Origin: Porpolomopsis calyptriformis
Taxonomy: Eukaryota; Basidiomycota; Agaricomycetes; Agaricales; Hygrophoraceae
Length of the DNA stretch: 64,000 nt
NCBI GenBank assembly: GCA_951640195.1
Contig: OX621175.1
Coordinates: forward strand, 124,001-188,000
Reading direction: 5' to 3'
A model generated the notes under the pieces. That model saw only the letters and a list, made by a program, of their open reading frames with translations, did no database searches and had not been told where the DNA came from. The stretch's first letter is position 1; each line of letters opens with the position of its first letter. Below are positions 35,216-46,639 of the stretch, piece after piece. The translations under genes and the position numbers were made by a program.

Positions 35216-36135
35216 TTACAGTCCCATAAGTCGCGCAACAAATCCTTTCCCTTTCGAAATCTCACTCTGTACCTCGTCCACAAACTGCAGTCTTATCTTT
35301 CCGGACATGGAGTACACCGTCACTTCGTCTCCCCGCCACCCCTCCTTGCCCTCCCCCCAGCGAGAGAAGTCTCCGACGAAGCACTTCCGTGTCGACTGCA
35401 CCTCGCTGAACGTCGTCACGTTCTCCGATAGCTGCTCCGATATCGAGCACGAGCAGTGGATGGCCGTGATCGTGAGCGGACCGTGGAACGTCCGCGGGAG
35501 GTGGACCGTCAGGCTCCGGTGTTTCACGGTCGCCGTGAGGTGGAACGGTTCACGAGAGGCGAGAGTGGGTGCATACTGTAAAGGACCCATGTCACCTTCT
35601 GTAGGCAATGTAGATTAAGCACGCACCAGCTTGGCGTTGATGTATCCGTGGTCGGAGTGAAGCTCGACCGTCGTCGGTTGTTTCGCGGAGAGCGTGCCCG
35701 AGCTGGAGTCCTGGTCCGAGTCAAGGTAGATCCCGACGTCGATGTTCCCGTGGACGGAGACGAGCTTCAGGTTCCTTCTGTCCGATTCAGACTCTCCCTC
35801 TGGCAATGGTGGGAGGAGAGAGGCGGGAATGTGCAGAGACGGGTTGATCACGAAGGTGTCTTTGATAGACTGGTGTTCGCGCACGAGGTAGAGGAAGTTG
35901 CTCGGCTTGGCCCGTGGTAGTTTCAGGATGGGTTTGGAAGAAGAAGGCTCGCCACGAACGGGTTCGGGCAAGGTTGTGTAGGTAGGAGGTTGCTCTGGCT
36001 CTGGCTCTGGCTCATCCTAGTATGTTACGTCAAAAGACGGTCGAGTTAGAGACAAAAAAAAATGCGACTTGCAGGTGTTGGCTCGGTGCTGACACTCTCA
36101 GCAGACTCGGGCAACTTGGCGTCGGGGATAATCAT
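35216..36135 (-). CDS. DUF7330-like protein A
   Basis: Three exons (36135-36073, 36016-35627, 35575-35216) give 270 residues. The first intron appears to use a GC donor (GCAAGT at 36072). The protein opens MIIPDAKLPES, then has a Pro/Glu-rich segment, NFLYLVREHQSIKDTFVINP, the linker IPASLLPPLPEGE and a beta-rich second half (HLPRTFHGPLTI, TRKCFVGDFS, SGKIRLQFVDEV). It is a paralogue of the divergent neighbour. The family is fungal and of unknown function; the repetitive beta strands suggest an adhesin-like beta fold. The family name is from memory. Confidence 0.75.
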
Positions 36136-36486
36136 TGTCAGGTCTAGAAGTGGACCTGCGTTCCTGATAATAAAGCTCGTGCACTGCCTTGCTCTCGCTG
36201 CGGGCTACGCTTTTCACCGGCGAGGCCAGCCTCAAAAGATATCATATGGCTACGTCCGAGCTACCCAGCCCAAAAGATTGGCCGTCGTGAAGCTGGATTT
36301 CTTGATAGAACTGGTGGAGCTGGAATTTGAAGGTCCCACGCATCGCATCAGGTGCGCGCTTCTCGCCAAAAGCTGGCTGCCTGCTGTATTCCGCAGCAGA
36401 GTTTGTGCACCGGCAAGATGCTGCGGAGTGACGAGTTCATGGCAAAGGTTTCACTTTAAACCTCGAACCTCTCGTCTGCACACTCG
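36136..36486. promoter_or_regulatory. Shared upstream region of the two DUF7330-like genes
   Basis: 351 bp lie between the start codons of two head-to-head paralogues. It is probably a bidirectional promoter. No ORF or repeat of note is visible. Confidence 0.45.
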
Positions 36487-37353
36487 ATGATCATTCCAGC
36501 CGACAAAGCTGAAAAGTTGCGGGATCAAGCGAGCGTTTTGACGGTGGGTGCACTTCACGTCCGGTGTCGTCTTTACAGAAACCCTTGTCAGGAGGACCCA
36601 CCGCCTACATATGTCTCGTCCCAATCCCCCACCCCATCATCTTCATCCCTCACACCTCGACCTCAATCCTGTAACTATATTTCCTTCATAAAGCAGAACC
36701 ACCCCATCAAGGGCACTTTTGCTGTCGACCCTTCTATACACATCCCTCCTGCTCTTCTCCCGCCATTGCCGCCGGGTGAGCAGGAAGAGGATAGAAAGAA
36801 TCTCAGGCTCGAATCGCATAATTGTACGGTAGATGCCGACATTCTCTTGGCCGACGGTGGCGGTGGTGCCGTCGACAATGGACGGGTGCGAACCACGCTC
36901 AGCTTGAGGTCCCATAATGGATCGGTCCTCGCGAAAGTGGTGCGTGATCACACTACTCTCTACCTGACCTCTAGCCGAGTTCTACCGCAGAGTGACACGA
37001 GTGGCCGTCGGCCGGTTCATATCGCCGCGAACAGCAAGAACGGCACGGTCATTATCTACCTCCCGCGCTCGTTTCAGGGATTTCTCACGCTCAGCTCACA
37101 AAACGCGAGTATCGTGCTCTCTGACGAGCTCTCGCGTCGTACGACGACGTTCAGCCATGTCTCACACACCGACCGCTGTTTCGTCGGTGATCTCTGCTGG
37201 ACCGAACAGGATGGGGAGTGGAAAGGAGACGAAGTCGTCGCAAGCTCTCACAACGGGAAAGTGCGGCTCTCGTACATCGACGAACTCAATGGGGAGAAAG
37301 ACAAGGAAAACTTTTTGAGCCGAGTTTTTTTGCGGCCTTTTAGGGTTAATTAG
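36487..37353 (+). CDS. DUF7330-like protein B
   Basis: I read three exons (36487-36543, 36592-36939, 36991-37353), giving 255 residues; the whole span is also open without splicing (288 residues). The spliced form aligns better with protein A: MIIPADKAEK, CNYISFIKQNHPIKGTFAVDP, IPPALLPPLPPGE, HNGSVLAKV then the same intron position, YLPRSFQGFLTLSS, TDRCFVGDL and NGKVRLSYIDEL. Function unknown. The pair probably arose by inverted duplication. Confidence 0.75.
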   Translation: MIIPADKAEKLRDQASVLTVGALHVRCRLYRNPCQEDPPPTYVSSQSPTPSSSSLTPRPQSCNYISFIKQNHPIKGTFAVDPSIHIPPALLPPLPPGEQEEDRKNLRLESHNCTVDADILLADGGGGAVDNGRVRTTLSLRSHNGSVLAKVVRDHTTLYLTSSRVLPQSDTSGRRPVHIAANSKNGTVIIYLPRSFQGFLTLSSQNASIVLSDELSRRTTTFSHVSHTDRCFVGDLCWTEQDGEWKGDEVVASSHNGKVRLSYIDELNGEKDKENFLSRVFLRPFRVN

Positions 37354-37608
37354 AATATGCACAAATACATGTAAATATTATATTTCTTTTCTGTAAATGG
37401 AAAGTCTGTATACCTAATATGGATATACTCTATCCATCTTCTAACTCGTCACTTTCCACACGAATATCGGGCTAATCAATTCAACCGTCCCCAGTATAAA
37501 TACCCCAATAAGTCCTCTCCCTTCCAGTCTTCTCTCTCTTCTCCCCCCCACTTCCCTCGTTTATTCCCTCTTGTATTTTACAGCGTTACCATACATACTC
37601 GATTACTT

Positions 37609-40600
37609 ATGCACTCCACCTCCACAGACATCTCCCATATTTCTTCCACTACACACTCTCCGTCCTCTTCACAGCCATCAAATCAATCCGATCCCTCCTC
37701 CGATGGAAATGGGGATGCCGAAGAAGCCAACCAAGTTGACGACTCCGTGACATCCTATTCCGTCACCATCCCACAGCTCACTGAAGACTCGTCTGTTTGT
37801 CCGTCCCGTCGCCTCCCTCTATTTTAATCTTTGTCTCAAACTTTTTCCTTTTGACTTCCCCGTCGAAAAACCTCAGCTATCGAAGCCGTACCCAGCACAT
37901 CGCGCGGACTCTCTACTTCAGTACATGCCCCGCCATCACCGACTCCCCCGACTTTAGCTACCCCTCCACCCTCGACTACACCCTTACCGACCCCGGCCCC
38001 AACACCAACTACGCAACCGTCTCCAAACCAACCACAAGATTCTCAACACCCAACCCCAACAACTACCAAAACCACACTACAAACCCCAGTATCGACTCCG
38101 GTGTCATCCGCAACACCCTTGAAGACGCCGAACGTGTACATCAATGGCCTTCCGCCCCACTTTCCGGAAGACGAGCTCTTCGCGCTCACAGCCCCGTATG
38201 GTGGCGTGAGGAGCGTGAGGAGTTTTACCAGGCATGTTGGGGAAAGGAGCTCGTCAGTTTCACGTTGTCTTCTCTGTCTCGATCACTTACCCGTCTTCAC
38301 CCAGCGGTTACGGGTTTGTCCTGTACGTTCAACGGTCTTTTGACATGTGCCGTACTGTATCATTGACACTTTCACTTTTGCATTTCTTTCTTCTTTCTGG
38401 GGGTTTGGCAACGACAGGTTCGACACGGTGGAATCCGCCGAGAGATGTATCGAGGGGCTGAAGCGATATCGTAATTTGCATCCGTCATTCTCAAAGGTAC
38501 GTCTTTGGGAGAGTATAACCTTGTCAGCGGGGTACGTATCTTATCAATTCAACAGCAAATCCACAAAATCCCTGGGACGGTATATGCACACACGAACCGC
38601 GCTGCATCCGCATCGTCGACACATGAATCCGGGTCAGATTCTGCGCCTGAGGGAAATTGCCATTCTAGTGGGGGAGGGAAGGGAGTAAGTCAAGAAGATT
38701 CGTTCAAGACCAGGATGGAGAAATTGCATGATGAAAGTTCGACAAATTTATACATTGAGGGATTGCCGTTGAGTATAGACGACGCCGTGAGTTGTTTCTC
38801 TTCGTTTCCTGTCAAAAATATTTTTTCTTACGTTCTGACTGCTTATTTCCATAGACTTTAGCGGCGCTTGTATCACCGTATGCCATAAAGAGCTCTCGGT
38901 TCTTTCAGACAAAGTTAAGTCATCCGCCTCGGATAATCGCTTTCGTAAGGTGTGCCGTTTGCCTTTTCTGGTAATCCTGCCATTCACGTGACTTATTATT
39001 CACAGGCTTGAAACGAGAATGGCCGCGGAGGAGATTATCGAGCGGCTGCATGGACGAATGGTCAGAGGTTGGAATGACCCTGGGAGTCGCATCTCAGTGC
39101 GGTTTGCAGATACAAATGAGCAGAGGGAATTGAGGGTAAGCATTTGCTTGGCTTTTGCTCTTTTCATCCTTCCCCTCATCACTTTCTTTCTCTCAATCAT
39201 ACCCTGTGGGGTTTATAGCGCGCTGAACGTTCAACGAGGGAAGGGGACCATTCTCCTGCGAGACTTACGATCGCACAGGCGGCCTTGCTCAACCTTCGAG
39301 GGCAGGAGATTCAGGCTCATCCCTCCGTCTCTTCTCTTGCCCCTCAACACCATCATCTTCCCTCGGCGGGTGCCACGGAATTCCACTCAGTTTCTCCTCG
39401 CGCAGGCCCTGCTTTCGAGTACGATGCTCTCGGGAGACAGTATGCCACAGAGTATCCTACCCAAGTTAATACCCATACGCTCATCGGAGTTGATTATAAT
39501 CATCCGCCGACGGCGCAGGACGAATACCTCCATCACTACCAGACCGTCAACCGGGATGCTAGACTCCCGGGGGGCTACCCGCATCTGCCATTTACTCAAC
39601 CTCAGCCAAGGCAAGATGTGACCCCGGAGATGGCCATCCTTCTCGATTCCCTTCGAAAGAGTGGTGTGCCTTACAGGGGGGGCTCGCACGCTGGCACTTT
39701 TGTTGACTATGACCCCGCGCTCCGTTCACGGGGGCAGCCTATCAGTCTTCCTGGTTCCAGTATAGACTTGTATCCTGGCACGCATATTCCTGTGATCGGT
39801 CAAGCACAAGCTCATAACGGATTTACCCCGGCCGAAGAATTAATCTTGCAGGCTCATGCCAGAGCACGTGGGGATTTTGGCGTCGACGGTGGCGGAGGAC
39901 AAGGCCAGCAGCACCAGCTCGGGCGTGGACCCAGGCACGCCAACGTTCCCGGAGCGAATGTAAATATCAGCATGGGTGTCCGCGGTCATCGTACGGTCGC
40001 ATCTACTCTTTCTTTACCTCCCCCTACTTTGCAGGGGTACCCATCCCCAGTGTCTCCCATCGATTTATTGCCTTCCGTGCCGACATCTGAGGCTGGTTTC
40101 CATTCAAACGCTATAGCTTACCATCGCCCGTCATTCGACAACGAGGATTTGGCCGTAGATGGCGGGAAGAATCTCGGTTTGCGAGTTAATAATAACGTCC
40201 ATTCCCCGCATATCATCAATTCACATCAGCCTTCGCGTGATTTCGACTCTATCTCAATGCAACAACAACACGAACACGAACAGCAGGCCTCTGTGACCTC
40301 CTATCCGAATATCCGTACACGAACAAAAGTCCAGAATTTGAAACAAAACCCGCATCAAATGCACGCACCGCACATACGTTCTACCACTCTGCCGCACCGT
40401 TCTTCGACCTCACAAACTGGTAACCAGCACCAGCGTCACTTCCAGCACAGCAGCCTTAGCATGACTATCCCGAATTCGTCCAACAGCAATCGCACGGACC
40501 ACATCCAGAGCCCGAAGCTCAACCAGAACCAGAATCAAGCCAGCCTTAACAATTACGAGAACGCTAGCATTTTCGACCACGACAACAGCAATAACTTCAA

Positions 40601-41006
40601 TATCAACCACCCAACCGCCGGCAATGGCGGAAATTTGCATCATTATCGTAACGACGCAGAACGTATCGGCAGCAACGATATTATCAACAACGCCATCCTT
40701 CCTAGTAGAGATTACGAAACCGCGCACTTTACCCATCCGCTCAAGCACGACGATGAACACGCATACAACAGCCATATCAGCAATAACCACAACGATACTA
40801 ACGTGGATCGTAGCGCTGTGCCGTCCGCATCCCCGCCACTCGTATCACCAGCCTTGACTTACTCGTCTTCGTCCCGCACCCCAGCCACGCTTAGCCCATC
40901 GACGCCATTCTTTAATTCGTTTGGAAGTTCCATGGAGTGCTTTGAGGGCCTTGGACATGGTCCCGGGATTGAGGCGAACTTGAAGAAGATGACATTGGGG
41001 AATTGA
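37609..41006 (+). CDS. RNA-binding protein with two RRM domains
   Basis: At least eight exons. The N-terminus is Ser/Thr/Pro-rich. RRM1 reads NVYINGLPPHFPEDELFALT and, across introns, SGYGFVLF (RNP1). RRM2 reads NLYIEGLPLSIDDATLAALV, RIIAFVRLETRMAAEEIIER and SRISVRFADTNEQRELRR. The layout resembles the RBMS/MSSP group. The C-terminal 550 residues are low-complexity, rich in Asn, His, Gln and Ser, and probably disordered. It likely binds single-stranded RNA in post-transcriptional control. The first donor (near 37812) is my weakest boundary; the others keep frame. Confidence 0.82.
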
Positions 41007-41092
41007 TGTGAATAGTGTACTAAAAATGTTCACTTTGCGGTTTATGAGATGTATTATCAGTATCATAACATATCGTAGGATATGTACAATAT

Positions 41093-42289
41093 TTATCTCT
41101 CTCTGCTGTCTGTCGGTGGTTGGGTATCCTGTCCGTTAATCCGTTCACACCGGAGCAGGGCTTCGTCGTGGAATACATCGGGGAGGCCATCAGCGGACTC
41201 TGGCAAGAGGATGTGCGGCAGAAGGCGAGTGTAGAAGATTCGGTGGGCTGTGAAGCCACCCTGAGAGTATTGGGTTTAAGGAGATGTTGAAGAAAGAAAA
41301 AAAGGTATTTACGAATTGATGGAAGATCCCGCCGATAACAGCTTGGACTGCCTCTCCTTGGACTTTATATAACCCCACGCTCCTAGTCGAGGTACCGTCC
41401 CAAACGGTAGATGTCGCCTCTCCGTCCGGGTTTGTATTTTCGGTGTTATTCTCTGTTGCGTGCCTGAGGTGGCGGTTCGGGAAGCCGAGTTGGAGAAGGT
41501 TGGCGGGGACGGGTGGGGCCCAGCGCAGGAGGCGGTGGATGCCCCATTGGGGGGCGAGGTGTTGGCCGAGGAGGTAGGTGTTGAGCGTGCGGGAGGTGAT
41601 TTGCTCGAGGTCGTGTGTCGGCTGGAGGGCGGTGCTGGATTGGAGGAAGAGGAGGAGGTAGGCTTCGAGGACGCGGCGGCCTGGTAGGTGGTGGTGTGGT
41701 GATAAGTGTGTGTGTGTGTGTTTTTTTTTTTTTGGATAATATAGAGTGGAGAAAGGGAGGGAGGACGTACCGATGAAACTGAATCGGGCGTTGTGCCCTT
41801 GGTAGGCGGCTTTGTGGCTTCCGTGTGTGAATAGCCGGATGGCGAGTTCGGGAGGGAACTGCAGGGGCGGGAAGAGGTTGTTGAGATGCTGTGAGAAGGG
41901 GGTGTCGGGGGAGGAGGGGGAAGGCGGCACGCGGGCGTTGTCGCTCGTGCGCGTGTCTGGGCCGCTAAATCGGATGTGCGTGTGTTCGTCATCGTCGTCG
42001 GCCGGGTGGGCCGTCGAGAACGGACGGGAAAGGTGTGGGGCTGCGACGGCGGGGGTAGAGTGTGTGCGCCATGAGGTGCTTTTGGGGTGGAGAGGGGTGC
42101 GTGGGCGCGAAGGGGGGTGTGTGCGTAGGTGTCGCGTCGGTGCTATGGGCGGGTGTGGGAGGAGAACGTATGGAGATGGGGGGGGTGTTGCTTACCTGGG
42201 GGTGTCTGTCGTGGACGCGTAGCCCGGGGTTGAACGAGTAATGGACGAGAGCGAGAACTGAGGGTGAGAGTGCGAATCGAGGAGGACAT
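41093..42289 (-). CDS. Mitochondrial ribosomal protein mL44 (RNase III-fold)
   Basis: Four exons (42289-42196, 42040-41771, 41680-41313, 41260-41093) give 299 residues. The first exon, MSSSIRTLTLSSRSRPLL and onward, is rich in Arg and Ser with no acidic residue, a mitochondrial presequence. The body has FPPELAIRLFTHGS, HNARFSFIGRRVLEAYLLLFL, VQAVIGGIFHQFGGFTAHR and FYTRLLPHILLPE. The fold is RNase III-like, but the acidic signature ERLEFLGD is replaced by HNARFSFIG, as in mL44, so it is structural, not catalytic. The start codon is 71 bp from that of the divergent NACHT-WD40 gene. Confidence 0.8.
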
Positions 42290-42360
42290 AGCTGTACAGC
42301 AAAAAAAGAAAATTTTAGCTGAATTATGTAATTTTTGTGTTTGCTTATCTTACTTCCATC
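42290..42360. promoter_or_regulatory. 71 bp bidirectional promoter, mL44 and NACHT-WD40
   Basis: Only 71 bp separate two divergent start codons. It is A/T-rich with TTCCATC just before the right ATG. Both untranslated leaders must be very short or overlap. Confidence 0.5.
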
Positions 42361-45300
42361 ATGTCCAGCGCTTATATCCACGACAGTACGTTCAATGTTG
42401 TAGGACGTGATCAGATCAACCAAAACACCTATAATATCTATCCCCAAGGTGAGTTGGCACCCCAGTGGACTATCGGACGGTAGTTTTGTCTGCGATATAC
42501 TGACAAAGGCATTCCAGACGAACACCCACCCCATGCCCTCTTTTCTCCTTTCAACTGCAAAGATCGAGCGGGATGTTTGCAGGGTACAAGGACTGAAATT
42601 CTTGATCAGATCTTCCGCTGGATTGATATTGGCGATCCACAACCTGATCACGATGCGATTCTGAACAGAGATGCCAATACTGCCACGGATGCTTGTATAT
42701 TTTGGATCAACGGATCGGCCGGGACTGGGAAAACAACGATTGCTTATACGGTCGCGGAGGCGTGTAAAGCGTATGGTGTGCTTGGCGCGAGCTTCTTCTG
42801 CTCTCGAGACGATGCGGATTGCAGCAATCCGAATCTAATCTTTACGACTATTGCCTATCAGCTCGGAATGTTTAACCCTTTATTCCGAGCTGAGGTTACT
42901 CGTGCCATGAAAGCTAATCGCGACATTGGCTATACGACTCCTTCATACCAACTTGAAGAGCTCATCATAAAGCCTCTTTGCTCCCTCCAAAACTCATTCC
43001 CTCCGTGTGTTGTTGTATTAGATGCACTTGACGAGTGCAAAGATTCCGGGATGATGTCTATCATTTTATCATCACTCTCTCGTCATGTCGACGGACTGTC
43101 CCCATTGAAGTTCTTATTGACGAGTCGACCAGAAATGCACATTGCTGCCGTCTTTAAATCGCGCGAATTGAACCCTGTCACCCAGCGATGCATTTTGCAC
43201 GAGGTGGAATTAGACGTTGTGCAGAGCGATATTGGCCATTATCTTTCAATGAAACTAGCTTTAACAAGAACGTGCTATTGTCTTGAACACAGTTGGCCCT
43301 CTGCAGCCGATGTCCATTCCCTGACACAGATGTCTTTTGGACTATTCATCTTTGCGTCAACGTCAATCAGATTCATTGAAGATCCAAACTATTCTGACCC
43401 AAAACACCAACTTATGCGTCTTTTATATGATGCACCCACGTCAACAGAAGACACGTCTCCGCATTACAGCCTTGATCGATTATACGCCCAAGTGTTGACC
43501 CATGCGTTTCCTAACATATCTGCCCATCTTTGTGGTCGGCTGAAGACGATTCTGGGCACAATCGTTCTGCTCCGAAATCCCCTTTCACAACCTGCACTTG
43601 AACGATTACTAGGCATGCCATCACATACAGTGGGAGTGGCTCTCCAGCGTCTTCATTCGGTTATCATGGTGCCCGATGATGACACGCAAGTGATCCGAAC
43701 CCTCCATCCATCCTTTTTCGACTTTATAACAAATCCAACTCGATGTCTAAATCCGAAATATGTTGTTGACCCCCAGATGCAACATACGTTACTTTCGTGT
43801 GCTTGTCTATCTACTATGAAGGAGCTGAAGCGAGATATGTGTGGAATAAGAAATCCGTCATTGCTCAATACCGAAGTCAACAATCTACCGATTCGTGTCA
43901 TGACTTGCATCCGACCTGAGCTTCAGTATGCCTGTCGTCACTGGTATTGGCACCTACAGCATTCGACATTCTCTGACATTCTTGTTGACCTCCTGGACGA
44001 GTTTTGTTGGACATATCTATTATACTGGCTTGAGGCGCTTAGTTTGATTGGAGATCTTCGAAATGGTCTGCTTGGATTAGATGCGGCACAGAAAGCGATT
44101 GTTGTATGTTCTCTTCCCTCACTTGATTGGCCAATGCTCATCTTATTCCACAGAAGGCGGACAGAGGCCTGTCTGAAGTCTGGGATATACTTCATGATTG
44201 CGAGCGATTTACCCGGGAATTTTTCTGGATCATCAGCAGTTCTTCGCTTCAAATATACCACACCGTGTTACTGTTCGCTCCTCGTGAAAGCTCAATGAAA
44301 AAGATATATAGAAGAGAGCTGGACATTCCTGTGAAAATCTACCATGGATTAGAGGAGAGGTGGAATTCATGCATAAGAACGATGGAAGGACATTCTGATG
44401 CAGTTAGGTCGGTTGCATTTTCCGCAGATGGCATGCGTATTGTGTCTGGATCCGACGACATAACTGTTCGTCTGTGGGACGCAGTCAGCGGTGCACATCT
44501 GAACACTCTCAAGGGACATTCCAGCTTGGTACGATCGGTCGCATTCTCCCCCGATGGCACGCGCATCGTGTCCGGATCCATGGACAGGACTGTTCGTCTG
44601 TGGGACGCAGCTAGCGGCGCACATCTCACCGCCCTCGAGGGACATTCCGGCACGATATGCTCGGTGGTATTTTCCCCAGATGGCACCCGTATCTTGTCTG
44701 GATCTTCGGACAATACTATTCGTCTGTGGGGCGCAGCCAGTGGTGCCCATCTGAACACCCTCAAGGGACATTCCGACTGCGTACGATCGATTGCATTCTC
44801 TCCCAATGGTACGCGTATCGTGTCTGTATCCGACGACAATACTGCTCGATTGTGGGACGCAGTCAGCGGTGCACATGTGAATACTTTCGAGGGACATTCC
44901 AAATCGGTACGATCGGTCTCATTCTCCCCCGATGGCACCCGTATCATGTCTGGATCCAGTGACACTACTGTTCGTCTGTGGGACGCTGTCAGCGGTGCAC
45001 ATCTGAACACCCTCAAGGGACATTCCGGTTCGGTAGAATCGGTCGCATTCTCTCCCGATGGCACGCGTCTAATGTCTGGATCCCTTGACAGTACGTTTCG
45101 TCTTTGGGACGCAGTCAGCGGCGCACATCTCATCACCCTCAAGGAATGGTGCTACGGGGTAATTTCGGTTGCATTCTCCCCCGACGGCACGCGCATCGTG
45201 TCGGGATCTTTCCACAATACTGTTCATCTGTGGGATGTAGTCAGCGATGCACATCTGAACACCTTTGAAGGACATTCCCACTTCGTACAATCGATTTCAT

Positions 45301-46037
45301 TCTCCCCCAACGGCACGCATATTGTGTCTGGATCCAATGACAATACTGTTGATCTGTGGGACTTCGTCAGCGGTTCACATCTGAACACTCTCAAGGGACA
45401 TTCTGACTGGGTAGAATCGGTCGCATTCTCCCCCGAAGGCACGCGCATCGTGTCTGGATCCCACGACAATACTGTTTGTCTGTGGGACGCAGTCAGCGGT
45501 GCACATATGAACACTCTCAAGGGACATTCTGACTGGGTATATTCGGTCGCATTCTCCCCAGATGGCACCTATATCGTGTCTGGATCCTACGACAAAACTA
45601 TTCGGCTGTGGGACGCAGTCAGTGGTGCACATCTGAACACTCTCAAGGGACATTCCGGCGCGGTATATTCGGTCGCATTCTCCCCAGATCGCACGCGTAT
45701 CGTGTCTGGATCCTGGGACACTACTGTTTGTCTGTGGGACACAGTCAGCGGTGCACATCTGAACACCCTCAGACATTCCAACCCCGTAGGTTCGGTTGCG
45801 TTCTCTCCTGATGGCACATGTATTGTGTCTGGATTGACCAACAATACCATTAGGGTGTGGGACGCTGTCAGGGCTGTACATCTGAAGACCTTCACAGCAT
45901 TTTTCATATCAGTCAAATCGGTCGCACGATCTTATAGTTTATGCCAGAGCTCTTTTACCGATGGCTCAAAAACAACTTGTCCAGTGTTTGGTTATATTGC
46001 AGAAGACGGCTGGGTCCATTCGATTACTTTGAATTGA
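42361..46037 (+). CDS. NLR-like STAND protein: N-terminal motif, NACHT, 12 WD40 repeats (C-terminus truncated)
   Basis: Three exons (42361-42448, 42518-44103, 44154-46037) give 1185 residues. Exon 1 carries IHDSTFNVVGRDQIN and ends at a phase-1 intron after PQ. NACHT: Walker A GSAGTGKTT near residue 95, Walker B VVVLDALDECKDSG and KFLLTSRPE. Twelve 42-residue WD40 repeats follow. It is a close paralogue of the gene at 18.2 kb, with the same intron positions but fewer repeats. The frame stops at TGA 46035-46037, just after DGWVHSITLN. The same frame then runs open for 45 more codons to TAG 46173-46175 and matches the end of the paralogue. The last 45 residues are therefore lost, probably by a CGA-to-TGA change. 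Confidence 0.92.
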
Positions 46038-46175
46038 CGCATTTGCTGGATTCCGGCCTCTTACAGACCATGGACCCTTGCTTCGACCGGAGATCGTGTA
46101 GCTTTTGCCACAACGGATGGTCGTATCATTATCCTTGACTTTCGGTGCACGGACGTTTACTTTCGTAACCTATAG

Positions 46176-46639
46176 TGGCTTCTAGCCCTTCCGTAGTCTT
46201 GTGGGCTCATCCTTAATTTCATAAGTGTTCTGGTTGATATTAGCACTTGCTTTCGCCACTTCTACCACTTTCTAAGTGTCTTATCTAGGTAATTTGTCAT
46301 ATTTAGCGACAGTCAAAACAGCTGCAATTGTTGAATCGACCCTTCCGAAATACCAAGGTCAACTGAGCAAAGACGACCAAAGGGACAGTGACCTTGCGTG
46401 CGGAGGTGTTTTGGTGCAACTTGAGATTGAGCATGAATAACAATAAGATTGGCGTTTGTCAGACAAATGGAAGTAAATCCTTGATGAATGGATCCGGTGC
46501 CATTGCCCACAACTACCCACTCTTCCTAGCTTGCATCCCCCTCGCTTTCTCATCCTACTGACCAAAAGAGATGGAGAAGATTACGTGCCGCCATTGGAGT
46601 TTGAGGGTGATCGACAATGAGACATTTCTCCTGGCCAGT
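46176..46639. other. Intergenic stretch between the NACHT-WD40 gene and a TPR pseudogene
   Basis: Nothing recognisable beyond possible further decay of the pseudogene to its right. Confidence 0.35.

Noticed and set aside
41700..41735. GT repeat followed by T run
   Set aside because: A simple microsatellite inside an mL44 intron with no further structure.
41989..42651. A 220-codon minus ORF spanning the mL44 start and the first part of the NACHT-WD40 gene
   Set aside because: It ignores the clear presequence exon of mL44 and runs antisense to a conserved NACHT exon.
46035..46037. Selenocysteine or programmed read-through at TGA
   Set aside because: The paralogue has CGA at this codon and fungi of this group lack selenoproteins; a point mutation is simpler.
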